Below are positions 1-5,814 of a stretch of 5,814 bases of DNA, in pieces. The stretch is from Oscillospiraceae bacterium (lineage in GTDB: Bacteria; Bacillota; Clostridia; UMGS1810): assembly GCA_022769845.1 (NCBI GenBank), contig JALEIO010000201.1:1-5814 (forward strand). Reading direction: 5' to 3'. The stretch's first letter is position 1. The number at the start of each line of letters is the position of its first letter. The translations under genes were made by a program, and so were the position numbers. Below the pieces are notes generated by a model. It searched no databases, was not told the origin of the DNA, and saw only the letters and a list, made by a program, of their open reading frames with translations.

Positions 1-1441
1 TTATTTTAGCCAAAATATCCCTTACAATTTCACGTTCATCATAGTGAATTGTTTTGTCCTTCAAAATCTGATATGTTTCGTGTCCTTTTCCCGCAAGAAT
101 AATAATATCGTTTTCCTTTGCAATGCGCATAGCGTATTCAATAGCTTCGGTGCGGTCGCAAATTGCAACATACTCAGCTTTAACATCTGTCATACCCGAC
201 AAAATATCTTTTATAATTGCGTCGGGATCTTCGGTTCGCGGATTATCGCTTGTAACAACGCAGAAATCAGACAAATCTCCTGCAATTTTTCCCATTTTAG
301 GACGTTTTGTAGCGTCCCTGTCGCCGCCGCAGCCAAACACAGTTATAACTCTGCCCCTGCAAAATCCTTTAACTGTGCCAATGATATTTTCCAAACCGTC
401 CGGTGTGTGCGCGTAATCAATCATAACGGTATAATCGGTGGGAGTGCTTAAAACCTCTGCTCTGCCCTTTACACCCTTTGCCAAAATGAGCGCTTTTGCA
501 ATGTCTGAAATTCCAACGCCTGTGCCCTGACAAACTCCGATAGCGCAAAGCGCGTTGTATACCGAAAATTCGCCTGGTATGTCAAGACGGATATTTTCAC
601 TTCCGAAAGGCGTTTCCACCTCAAAAAGCACGCCTCTCTGGTTGTATTTTATATTTTTCGCCGTAATATCGCTTTTTTTGTTAATGCCGTATTTAACCAC
701 CTTGCAATCCGCATTTTCAATAATGGCATTGACATATTTATCGTCCGCATTTACAACAGCGCGTTCGCACATTGTAAAGAGTATTGATTTTGCCTTTGCA
801 TACTCCTCCATAGTCTTGTGAAAATCAAGGTGATCCTGTGTAAGATTTGTAAACGCGCCGATATAAAACGGGTTTCCGTAAACTCTGTCAAGACAGAGCG
901 AATGTGACGAAACCTCCATAACACAATATTCCGCACCCTCGGCCACCATATCGGCAAAAAGCTTTTGCAGCTCAAGCGACTCGGGCGTTGTTCGTTCGGT
1001 AGGTATAACCTTTGAGCCTATCATATTCTGATTTGTTCCGATAAGACCAACCTTATATCCTGCAAATTCAAGAATTGATTTAACAAGGTATGTTGTAGTG
1101 GTTTTGCCGTTTGTACCCGTAATACCGATAAGCTTCATTTTTTTGGACGGATAGCCGTAATAAGCTGCCGAAACAAGCGACAAAGCCTTTCTCGTATTAT
1201 CTGTGATAATTTCGCAAACCTTGATGTTTTCGGTATGCTCCTCGGCGATAACCGCCGCAGCTCCGTTCTTAATTGCCTGCTCAATGTAGTTGTGACCGTC
1301 GGTTTTATATCCTCTTACGGCAACAAACACATCGTTTTGCGTAACCTTTCGCGAATCATATTCTATTTTATTAATGCCTATGTCGGATTTTCCGTTTATT
1401 TTAACAGGCTTTAAATCTTTTATAAGGTCAGTAAGCTTCAA
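1..1441 (-). CDS. murE: UDP-MurNAc-tripeptide synthetase MurE, meso-DAP type (3' end cut by window)
   Basis: Cytoplasmic Mur ligase that uses ATP to add the third stem-peptide residue to UDP-MurNAc-L-Ala-D-Glu. Reading the minus strand from a TTG at 1441 gives 480 uninterrupted codons ending ...DILAKI with no stop before the edge. MurE is usually about 480-500 residues, so only the last few are missing. Visible signatures are the P-loop GTNGKTT (residues 109-115), TTPES (151-155, substrate contact), EVSSHSL (176-182), DHLDFH (203-208) followed by K218 in YAKAK, the position of the carbamylated lysine, and the linker and C-terminal motifs DYAHTPDGL and FGCGGDRD. DNPR (399-402) and GKGHE (451-455) are the meso-diaminopimelate selectivity signature; lysine-type enzymes lack this Arg. 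No in-frame ATG occurs before residue 102, which is already at the P-loop, so the TTG with its RBS and the typical opening MKLTDLIKDL is the start. It lies 23 nt after the PBP stop, in the same operon. murF would be expected next, outside the window. Confidence 0.96.
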   Translation of the reverse strand, partial: MKLTDLIKDLKPVKINGKSDIGINKIEYDSRKVTQNDVFVAVRGYKTDGHNYIEQAIKNGAAAVIAEEHTENIKVCEIITDNTRKALSLVSAAYYGYPSKKMKLIGITGTNGKTTTTYLVKSILEFAGYKVGLIGTNQNMIGSKVIPTERTTPESLELQKLFADMVAEGAEYCVMEVSSHSLCLDRVYGNPFYIGAFTNLTQDHLDFHKTMEEYAKAKSILFTMCERAVVNADDKYVNAIIENADCKVVKYGINKKSDITAKNIKYNQRGVLFEVETPFGSENIRLDIPGEFSVYNALCAIGVCQGTGVGISDIAKALILAKGVKGRAEVLSTPTDYTVMIDYAHTPDGLENIIGTVKGFCRGRVITVFGCGGDRDATKRPKMGKIAGDLSDFCVVTSDNPRTEDPDAIIKDILSGMTDVKAEYVAICDRTEAIEYAMRIAKENDIIILAGKGHETYQILKDKTIHYDEREIVRDILAKI

Positions 1442-1448
1442 AACAAAT

Positions 1449-1457
1449 TCACCCTTT
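1449..1457 (-). promoter_or_regulatory. Ribosome binding site deciding the murE TTG start
   Basis: AAAGGGTGA on the minus strand lies in the short gap after the PBP stop, with 7 nt between it and the TTG at 1441. It resembles the anti-SD complement AAGGAGGTGA with part of the core missing. It supports TTG initiation, as no ATG is available at the conserved N-terminus. Confidence 0.75.
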
Positions 1458-1464
1458 CGATGTT

Positions 1465-3648
1465 TTAATGTACGTTTTTATAAAGTGCTTCAACGGTAAC
1501 AACAGTTCCCGAAGAAACCTGTTCTCCCGCTTCGGGCGACTGCGAGCCGACATACGTTTCGCCGCCGCTTTCAGCAAGACCGGTTATTTTAATATTAAGC
1601 TTTGCATTTGTAAGTATTCTGTTTGCTTCTGCAAGCGATTTTCCTATAACGCTCGGAACTACAACATCATTTGCCGCCGACTCTTCGGTATAGAGCATAA
1701 CTGTTGATTCCGTCTGAACAATCACTCCGCCCTTCGGAGTTTGTGAAACAACGCTGTCGCCGCTGCCTACAATTTTATAGTAAAGGCCTGCGCCGTCAAA
1801 CTTAATCTCTGCGTCCTTTACAGAAAGACCCTCAACATTCGGAACGGTTGTTTCCGCCTGCGTAAGCTCCTCTGCTGTGTACTGCGGGTCAATATTTAAG
1901 TAACGGAGCGTTGAATCAAATATTTTCTGGAAGGTCGGCGCGGCAATCTGACCGCCCATATGAAGACCGTCGGCAGGTGGCTCGTCAAGCACCACAAGAC
2001 CGATAATTTCAGGATTGTTTGCGGGCGCAAAACCAAGAAACGAAGCTATATATTTTCGGTTTCCGCGCGGAAGCTTTTCGCTGGTTCCGGTTTTTCCCGC
2101 AACTCTCATACCTCTTATATAAGCGTTTTTCGCAGTTCCCTGTGATACAACACCCTCCAAAATTTCGCGCAACTTTTTTGCAGTGTCGGCTGAAATTACA
2201 TCTCTTATAATTTCGGGTTCAAAGCTTTTTACCACTTTTCCGCCATCATCCACAAGCTCTTTTACAATTCTCGGGCGCACCATTTTTCCGTCATTTGTAA
2301 TGGCTGTAAGCGCCGTTACAAGCTGAAGCGGCGTAATGTTAAAGCCTTGCCCGAACGAGCTTGTTGCAAGTTCGGTTTCGTTAAAGCTTTCATCCGAGAA
2401 GAAAACGCCCTTTGCTTCACCGGGAAGCTCAAATCCAGTGGTTTCGGCAAAACCGAAGCGTTCAAAATATTTTTTGAAATTTGCATTTCCAACGCGCGCG
2501 CCCACCATCATAAATACAGGGTTGCACGAGTTTCTTACGCCCTCAACAAAGGTTTCGATACCGTGACCCGACCTTTTATGGCAGGAAATTATATGCTTTC
2601 CAACCTTGTGATAACCCGGGCAGTTAAAGGTATCATTATCCTTTACAACATTTTCTTCAATAGCCATTGCGGCAACAAAGGGTTTGAACGTCGAGCCGGG
2701 CTCGTATGTATCGCAAACCGCTTTGTTGCGCCACATTTTATTGCACGCCTCATTGAAAAACTTTGTTTTTGCGTCACCCGAGAGCGTATTTAAAGTGTCA
2801 ATATCCGCCTGATTGTTAAGTGTAAACGGCGAATTCAAATCGTAATCCGGCTTTGTTGCCATAGCAAGAATGTCGCCGGTTTTTGCATTCATAACAATAC
2901 ACGCAGCACCGTTTTGAACGCCGTATTTTTCAACCGCCGCCTCAAGCTCCTTTTCAACAAAATGCTGAATAACCTCGTCGATTGTAAGCACAACGTTAAC
3001 GCCGTTCTGCGCATTTATGTACTTTTCGTATTTATAAGGCATATCGCTGCCAAGAGCGTTTTTTGCGGTGATAATTCTGCCGGGTTCGCCTTTAAGATAT
3101 TTGTCATACACCATTTCGATGCCGTTTAATCCCTGGTTGTCAGCTCCCACAAAGCCTATAACATGCGACGCAAAATTACCGTACGGATAATATCTTTTTG
3201 AATCCTCGGTAAGATAAATTCCCTTATAATTAAGCTCTCTTATCTTCTGCGACTGTTCAGGGTCTATTTTACGTTTTAAAATTTCGTAGGACGATTTTTT
3301 TGTAATAATTTTTAAAACGTCCTCTTTTTTCATATCGAGAATTTCCGCAAGGTCAGACGCAACCTTTTCGGTATTTTTGCCCTCTGCAATTTCACGCGGA
3401 GTAGCGCATACGGTATCCACAGACGCACTCTGCGCCAAAGCCTTCATATTTCTGTCATATATAGTGCCTCTTTTTGAGCTTATAACCTTATCTTTTGTCT
3501 GCTGCTCAACAGCTTGCTGCTGAAGCTTGCTGCCGTCCACAAACTGAACCCAGCCTATTCTTAATACCAATGCAAAAAAAACTGCACAAAACGCAAAAAG
3601 AATGAATACCGAGCGTTTGCCAAGTGTTAATTTTGATTTTTTCGACAT
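1465..3648 (-). CDS. spoVD: Class B penicillin-binding protein, SpoVD/FtsI (PBP2) type, with two PASTA domains
   Basis: Bitopic D,D-transpeptidase of 727 residues that crosslinks peptidoglycan on the outer face of the membrane. In order: a short basic cytoplasmic N-terminus; one membrane segment at about 13-35; the class B pedestal (PBP dimer) domain starting with RGTIYDRN (60-67); and the transpeptidase domain with all three active-site motifs, STFK (catalytic S319, K322), SCN (374-376) and KTGTS (519-523). The C-terminus carries two PASTA repeats, about 601-655 (VPNVEGLS...) and 663-723 (VVPSVIGKS...). ATG at 3648 has AGAGGA upstream (GAGG with 7-nt spacing). Position after ftsL and before murE is where FtsI/PBP2B/SpoVD genes sit. 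The cysteines C356 and C375 match my recollection of the redox pair of Bacillus SpoVD in spacing from the active serine, which favours SpoVD over PBP2B. Two PASTA domains are more like PBP2B. It could therefore serve vegetative septation, sporulation or both; the enzyme class is certain, the symbol less so. Confidence 0.95.
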   Translation of the reverse strand: MSKKSKLTLGKRSVFILFAFCAVFFALVLRIGWVQFVDGSKLQQQAVEQQTKDKVISSKRGTIYDRNMKALAQSASVDTVCATPREIAEGKNTEKVASDLAEILDMKKEDVLKIITKKSSYEILKRKIDPEQSQKIRELNYKGIYLTEDSKRYYPYGNFASHVIGFVGADNQGLNGIEMVYDKYLKGEPGRIITAKNALGSDMPYKYEKYINAQNGVNVVLTIDEVIQHFVEKELEAAVEKYGVQNGAACIVMNAKTGDILAMATKPDYDLNSPFTLNNQADIDTLNTLSGDAKTKFFNEACNKMWRNKAVCDTYEPGSTFKPFVAAMAIEENVVKDNDTFNCPGYHKVGKHIISCHKRSGHGIETFVEGVRNSCNPVFMMVGARVGNANFKKYFERFGFAETTGFELPGEAKGVFFSDESFNETELATSSFGQGFNITPLQLVTALTAITNDGKMVRPRIVKELVDDGGKVVKSFEPEIIRDVISADTAKKLREILEGVVSQGTAKNAYIRGMRVAGKTGTSEKLPRGNRKYIASFLGFAPANNPEIIGLVVLDEPPADGLHMGGQIAAPTFQKIFDSTLRYLNIDPQYTAEELTQAETTVPNVEGLSVKDAEIKFDGAGLYYKIVGSGDSVVSQTPKGGVIVQTESTVMLYTEESAANDVVVPSVIGKSLAEANRILTNAKLNIKITGLAESGGETYVGSQSPEAGEQVSSGTVVTVEALYKNVH

Positions 3649-3708
3649 TTACATTCCTCTGTTTCAGGCAAATTTTAATTTATTAATTTCTTTTTAAAAT
3701 AATACTAA

Positions 3709-3760
3709 AGGAGCAAAGAACTTATTCTGCACATAAAGCGCGAAATATCCTTTTACTCCT
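3709..3760 (-). other. Imperfect RNA hairpin in the ftsL-PBP intergenic gap
   Basis: The 131-nt gap 3649-3779 is the largest inside the cluster. Read as minus-strand RNA, AGGAGUAAA (3760-3752) pairs over nine positions with UUUGCUCCU (3717-3709). Inside it, UUC-GCGC (3744-3738) pairs with GUGC-A-GAA (3732-3725) around a UUUAU loop, with one bulged A. Each of the two stems has one non-Watson-Crick position, and in both it is a G-U wobble in minus-strand RNA but an A-C mismatch in plus-strand RNA. This suggests folding in the transcript of the operon. No run of U follows directly, so a classical terminator is unlikely; attenuation, mRNA processing or chance remain possible. The rest of the gap is AT-rich, and I see no promoter in it that I would defend. 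Confidence 0.45.
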
Positions 3761-3779
3761 AATAATTTATATTTTTAAC

Positions 3780-4280
3780 CTATTGCAAATATTCCAAAAC
3801 ATTAATAACCTTCTGCTTTATAACGCTGAACGTGCCGACAAGACTCTTTTCGGCGGTGTTGTTTTTAACCTCTGCATAATTTTTCTGCGTAACGTCCACA
3901 TAAACTGTTTGATGTTTGTCGGGGCGTTTCATACCAAGCTTTGTTGTGGCAATTTCTTCAACCTTTTTTAAATCAACTTCTTTATTCAGTTCGTAATTAA
4001 GCTTTGTATTCGCCGCCTGAAGCGTTGTAAGCTTTTCTTCAAGCTGCTGTGCCTCGGTGGAGGATTCAATAATAATAACGTTTCTGTATAAAATTGTGCA
4101 CGCAACCGCAAAAACAACCAAAATTGAAGCAATCGCTCGAAGGCGAAGCTTTGCGCTCCTTACCGCCCTTGCTTTTTTTGCTTCTTCCTCGTTTATGCGT
4201 TTTTTTGTATAGTAATTTTCAATATCGTATTTATCCAAGCTGTACGCCGATGAACCGTTGGTATAATAATATTTACTCAT
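3780..4280 (-). CDS. ftsL: FtsL-like septum formation protein (FtsL/DivIC family)
   Basis: Small bitopic membrane protein of 166 residues. A Tyr-rich hydrophilic N-terminus (YYY at 4-6, YY at 23-24) and a basic stretch RSAKLRLR (41-48) precede one membrane segment at about 49-70. This fits an N-in, C-out orientation by the positive-inside rule. An extracytoplasmic coiled coil follows at about 76-110, then the family box IATTKLGMKRP (110-120) and a beta-like segment QTVYVDV (124-130). This layout and the position between rsmH and a class B PBP identify FtsL, which with DivIC/DivIB recruits and activates the septal synthase. About 36 residues follow the conserved part, ending in a possible amphipathic helix (146-165); this makes it longer than Bacillus FtsL (about 117). 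Primary sequence is poorly conserved in the family, so the call rests on topology, the LGM..P box and synteny. The start at 4280 is unusual (see the overlapping mini-ORF). Confidence 0.88.
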   Translation of the reverse strand: MSKYYYTNGSSAYSLDKYDIENYYTKKRINEEEAKKARAVRSAKLRLRAIASILVVFAVACTILYRNVIIIESSTEAQQLEEKLTTLQAANTKLNYELNKEVDLKKVEEIATTKLGMKRPDKHQTVYVDVTQKNYAEVKNNTAEKSLVGTFSVIKQKVINVLEYLQ

Positions 4281-4301
4281 TTTTTCATTTGCACCGCCTT
4301 T
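4277..4301 (-). promoter_or_regulatory. ftsL translation start region: strong SD plus overlapping MKK-stop mini-ORF
   Basis: AAAGGCGGTG (4301-4292) differs from the SD complement AAGGAGGTG at one base. Its core lies only 5 nt before an ATG at 4288 that opens ATG-AAA-AAA-TGA, and 13 nt before the ftsL ATG at 4280. The mini-ORF stop and the ftsL start overlap as ATGA (4280-4277). The SD is therefore better placed for the mini-ORF than for ftsL. Possible readings are reinitiation through the overlap, slippage on the run of six A, which would fuse MKK to the ftsL frame, or a homopolymer length error. Confidence 0.5.
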
Positions 4302-4313
4302 AAATTTTTACCT

Positions 4314-5246
4314 TTAAATCTTTTCTATCACCCGAAGCTTTGAGCTTTTTGAACGTTTGTTAAATTCTATTTCGTCCTCTGTGGGAACAACCGCTTTTTT
4401 GGTAATTATTTTTCCCCTCGGTTTTTGTCCGCACACGCACACAGGAAAATCCTTGGGGCAAACGCATCCCCGCGCAAGATTTGCAAATGTGTTTTTAACA
4501 ATTCTGTCCTCAAGCGAATGAAAGCTTATAATCGCCAACCGTCCGCCCGATTTTAGCGAATCAAAAAAATCGTTTATTGCACCCTCCAAAATATCAAGCT
4601 CTCCGTTAACCTCAATTCTTATTGCCTGAAACACTCTTTTTGCAGGATGCGAGCCTTTTTTAACCGTTTTTTGCGGAATACATTTTTTCACAAGCTCGGA
4701 TAACTCAAGCGTTGTTTCAATCGGCTTTTTTGCGCGCTCTTCCACAATTTTTGCCGCAATGCGCCGCGAAAATTTTTCTTCGCCGTATTCAAAGAATATC
4801 TTTGCAAGTTCCTCTTCCGAATAGGTATTTACAACCTTATACGCATCAAGGCTTGCCGACGTGTCCATACGCATATCCAGCCTTGAAGAAGCGATGTAGC
4901 TAAAACCTCTGTCCGCATTGTCAAGCTGATATGACGAAACACCCAAATCAAGCACTGCTCCGTCAATATTTTTAATGTCGTTTTTTTGAAGAATTTCTTT
5001 GATGTTTTTAAAATTTGTATTTTCGTAAATAACATTTGAGTAATTTTTAAGCCGCTCTTTTGCCGCTTCTATTGCCTCAATGTCCCGGTCAATTCCGATG
5101 AGAAGCCCCTTGCCAGACAGCCTTTCAAGTATTTTTTCGCTGTGACCGCCGCCACCCAAGGTTCCGTCAGCATAAACGCCGTCTTTTTTTATATTGAGTG
5201 CGTTCACCGACTCATTTAAAAGAACAGAAATATGTTTAAATTCCAA
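4314..5246 (-). CDS. rsmH: 16S rRNA (cytosine(1402)-N(4))-methyltransferase RsmH
   Basis: SAM-dependent methyltransferase (MraW) that N4-methylates C1402 in the decoding centre of 16S rRNA. The 310 residues match the usual family length. Visible motifs: HISVLLNE (5-12), the SAM-binding loop DGTLGGGGHS (27-36), the acidic GIDRD (51-55), DLGVSSYQLD (100-109), LDMRMD (123-128), RVFQAIRIEVN (204-214), SFHSLEDR (241-248) and the C-terminal NKRSKSSKLRVIEK tail. Four cysteines in CVC...CVC spacing (C261, C263, C270, C272) sit between the SFHSLEDR motif and the C-terminus; this cluster is common in Firmicute RsmH and looks metal-binding, but I infer that. The start is a TTG at 5246, just before the conserved HISVLLNE, with an SD that overlaps the mraZ stop, so it is probably translationally linked to mraZ. 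The gap to ftsL is 33 nt. Confidence 0.97.
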   Translation of the reverse strand: MEFKHISVLLNESVNALNIKKDGVYADGTLGGGGHSEKILERLSGKGLLIGIDRDIEAIEAAKERLKNYSNVIYENTNFKNIKEILQKNDIKNIDGAVLDLGVSSYQLDNADRGFSYIASSRLDMRMDTSASLDAYKVVNTYSEEELAKIFFEYGEEKFSRRIAAKIVEERAKKPIETTLELSELVKKCIPQKTVKKGSHPAKRVFQAIRIEVNGELDILEGAINDFFDSLKSGGRLAIISFHSLEDRIVKNTFANLARGCVCPKDFPVCVCGQKPRGKIITKKAVVPTEDEIEFNKRSKSSKLRVIEKI

Positions 5247-5252
5247 TTTTAT

Positions 5253-5258
5253 TCACCT
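5253..5258 (-). promoter_or_regulatory. Ribosome binding site of rsmH, overlapping the mraZ stop
   Basis: AGGTGA on the minus strand shares its first two bases with the mraZ TAG stop (5259-5257) and lies 6 nt before the rsmH TTG at 5246. It fixes the TTG as the start and suggests that rsmH is translated by ribosomes finishing mraZ. Confidence 0.75.
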
Positions 5259-5691
5259 AAATTCCCAACGATTCCATATTTGATGCCACCTCGTCGGGAG
5301 AAATGCTGCCGTTGTATGCTTTCCACTGCTCGCTGTTCCATATTTCAGCTCTTTCGCCTACGCCGATAACAGCCACATCCTTTGAAATATCCGCATAAGT
5401 GCGAAGATTTTGCGGAAGAAGAATTCTTCCCTGCTTGTCAAGCTCGCATTCTACCGCACCCGAGAGGAAAAACCTTACAAACTGACGTGCGTTGGTGTTT
5501 GAAATGGGCAGCTGTTTAAGCTTTTGGGTAAATGCCTCCCACGCTTCTTTGGGATATACAAAAAGGCAGTTGTCAAGCCCGCGCGTAACCATAAAGGTTT
5601 CGCCCAGCAAATCTCTGAATTTTGAGGGGACAATCATTCTTCCCTTTGCGTCAACACTGTGCTGATACTCTCCGCTGAAACCGTAAGACAT
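5257..5691 (-). CDS. mraZ: Transcriptional regulator MraZ
   Basis: DNA-binding regulator of the dcw cluster, 144 residues, the normal family length. It has two AbrB/SpoVT-like half-domains, each with its signature: DAKGR at 14-18 (in HSVDAKGRMIVPSKFR) and DKQGR at 85-89 (in ECELDKQGRILLP). GEYQH near the N-terminus, TRGLDNCLFVYP (36-47), FFLSGA (74-79) and VIGVGERAEIW (108-118) are also typical. MraZ forms ring-shaped oligomers that bind tandem repeats upstream of its own gene; such repeats are present here at 5762-5798. ATG at 5691 is the only start before the conserved GEYQ and has a good SD (AAAGGGCGGTGA, 5707-5696). It is first in the cluster, followed by rsmH after 10 nt. Confidence 0.97.
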   Translation of the reverse strand: MSYGFSGEYQHSVDAKGRMIVPSKFRDLLGETFMVTRGLDNCLFVYPKEAWEAFTQKLKQLPISNTNARQFVRFFLSGAVECELDKQGRILLPQNLRTYADISKDVAVIGVGERAEIWNSEQWKAYNGSISPDEVASNMESLGI

Positions 5692-5695
5692 TTAC

Positions 5696-5707
5696 TCACC
5701 GCCCTTT
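5696..5707 (-). promoter_or_regulatory. Ribosome binding site of mraZ
   Basis: AAAGGGCGGTGA on the minus strand contains GGTGA ending 4 nt before the ATG at 5691, which is the right register for the anti-SD complement AAGGAGGTGA with one extra base. Between this RBS and the operator boxes (5708-5761) the leader is AT-rich, and I see no gene there. Confidence 0.75.
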
Positions 5708-5761
5708 CATATTTTTAGATGAAAACAAAGCCGCAATTTTGTGATTTTTAAAAAATTTCTA

Positions 5762-5798
5762 CCACAAAGTGCCACTTTAACACACTTATCTCCACTTT
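5762..5798 (-). promoter_or_regulatory. MraZ operator: four tandem boxes at 10-bp period
   Basis: Minus strand, reading towards mraZ: AAAGTGG (5798-5792), TAAGTGT (5788-5782), AAAGTGG (5778-5772) and TTTGTGG (5768-5762). The GTG core recurs exactly every 10 bp, about one helical turn. Known MraZ sites have the same design: TGGG-type repeats at a 10-bp period in E. coli and AAAGTG[T/G] boxes with 3-nt spacers in Mollicutes. Location directly upstream of mraZ supports autoregulation of the whole cluster. The fourth box is the most divergent at its first three bases. Confidence 0.88.
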
Positions 5799-5814
5799 TA
5801 AGTAAATTTTAACC

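Noticed and set aside
44..451. 135-residue plus-strand ORF opposite murE
   Set aside because: Antisense shadow of the C-terminal domain of MurE; low-complexity Cys/Asn/Phe-rich translation and no plausible RBS or family.
751..975. 74-residue minus-strand ORF inside murE
   Set aside because: Same strand but a different frame from murE, whose own frame is open and carries conserved motifs across this span.
2347..2793. 148-residue plus-strand ORF opposite the PBP transpeptidase domain
   Set aside because: It lies wholly antisense to a gene with all catalytic motifs intact, has Cys/Phe/Asn-rich composition typical of shadow frames and no recognisable domain.
3649..3654. ATG-TAA start-stop pair immediately before the PBP ATG
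   Set aside because: The SD core is only about 1 nt from this ATG but 7 nt from the PBP ATG, so the real start is used and the pair is incidental.
3706..3735. Nine-codon leader peptide in the ftsL-PBP gap, MCRISSLLL then TAG
   Set aside because: No SD at proper distance from its ATG and only nine codons; it mostly overlaps the hairpin arm and is expected by chance.
3709..3779. Rho-independent terminator after ftsL
   Set aside because: The hairpin is AU-rich and the sequence after its 3' arm is UUAGUAUUAUUUU rather than a continuous U-run; the downstream genes belong to the same conserved cluster.
5708..5736. Promoter with TTGCGG and AATATG 17 bp apart just before mraZ
   Set aside because: The -10 match is poor and transcription would start at or inside the mraZ RBS, leaving no usable leader.
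1..5814. Mobile element, CRISPR, RNA gene or novel accessory system
   Set aside because: All coding space is taken by five syntenic housekeeping genes with intact family motifs; no tandem spacers, terminal repeats, transposase, tRNA or rRNA sequence was seen on either strand.

Overview
The window carries the 5' half of a division and cell wall (dcw) cluster. All five genes lie on the minus strand, so the biological reading direction runs from the right edge to the left. In that order they are mraZ, rsmH (mraW), an ftsL-like gene, a class B penicillin-binding protein of the SpoVD/FtsI type, and murE. murE runs off the left edge within the last few codons. The DNA is AT-rich, with strong AAGG(A)GGTGA-like ribosome binding sites and some TTG starts. 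The gene order, the MurE meso-diaminopimelate (DNPR) signature and the SpoVD-like PBP with PASTA domains together suggest an anaerobic, probably endospore-lineage Firmicute (class Clostridia). I cannot name a genus from the sequence.

Layout in reading direction: 5814-5692 is the cluster leader. It holds four GTG-centred boxes at exact 10-bp spacing, the expected MraZ operator, followed by an AT-rich untranslated stretch and a strong RBS. 5691-5257 is mraZ. 5246-4314 is rsmH, with a TTG start and an RBS overlapping the mraZ stop. 4280-3780 is the FtsL-like membrane protein, whose start is overlapped by a three-codon ATG-AAA-AAA-TGA mini-ORF. 3779-3649 is the only sizeable gap inside the cluster and contains an imperfect hairpin that pairs better as minus-strand RNA. 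3648-1465 is the PBP. 1441-1 is murE, with a TTG start and a 23-nt gap after the PBP. I see no convincing terminator between the genes, so they most likely form one transcription unit controlled through MraZ at the right end.

How they work together: MraZ is the autoregulator of the cluster. RsmH methylates 16S rRNA. FtsL is a bitopic divisome protein that brings the septal synthase to the division site. The class B PBP is the D,D-transpeptidase that crosslinks septal or spore peptidoglycan. MurE adds meso-diaminopimelate to the peptidoglycan precursor in the cytoplasm. This is an ordinary, conserved chromosomal region. I found no mobile element, CRISPR array, RNA gene or unknown system. The points worth a second look are regulatory or small-scale: the MraZ boxes, the ftsL start, the ftsL-PBP intergenic hairpin, and the cysteine/PASTA make-up of the PBP.
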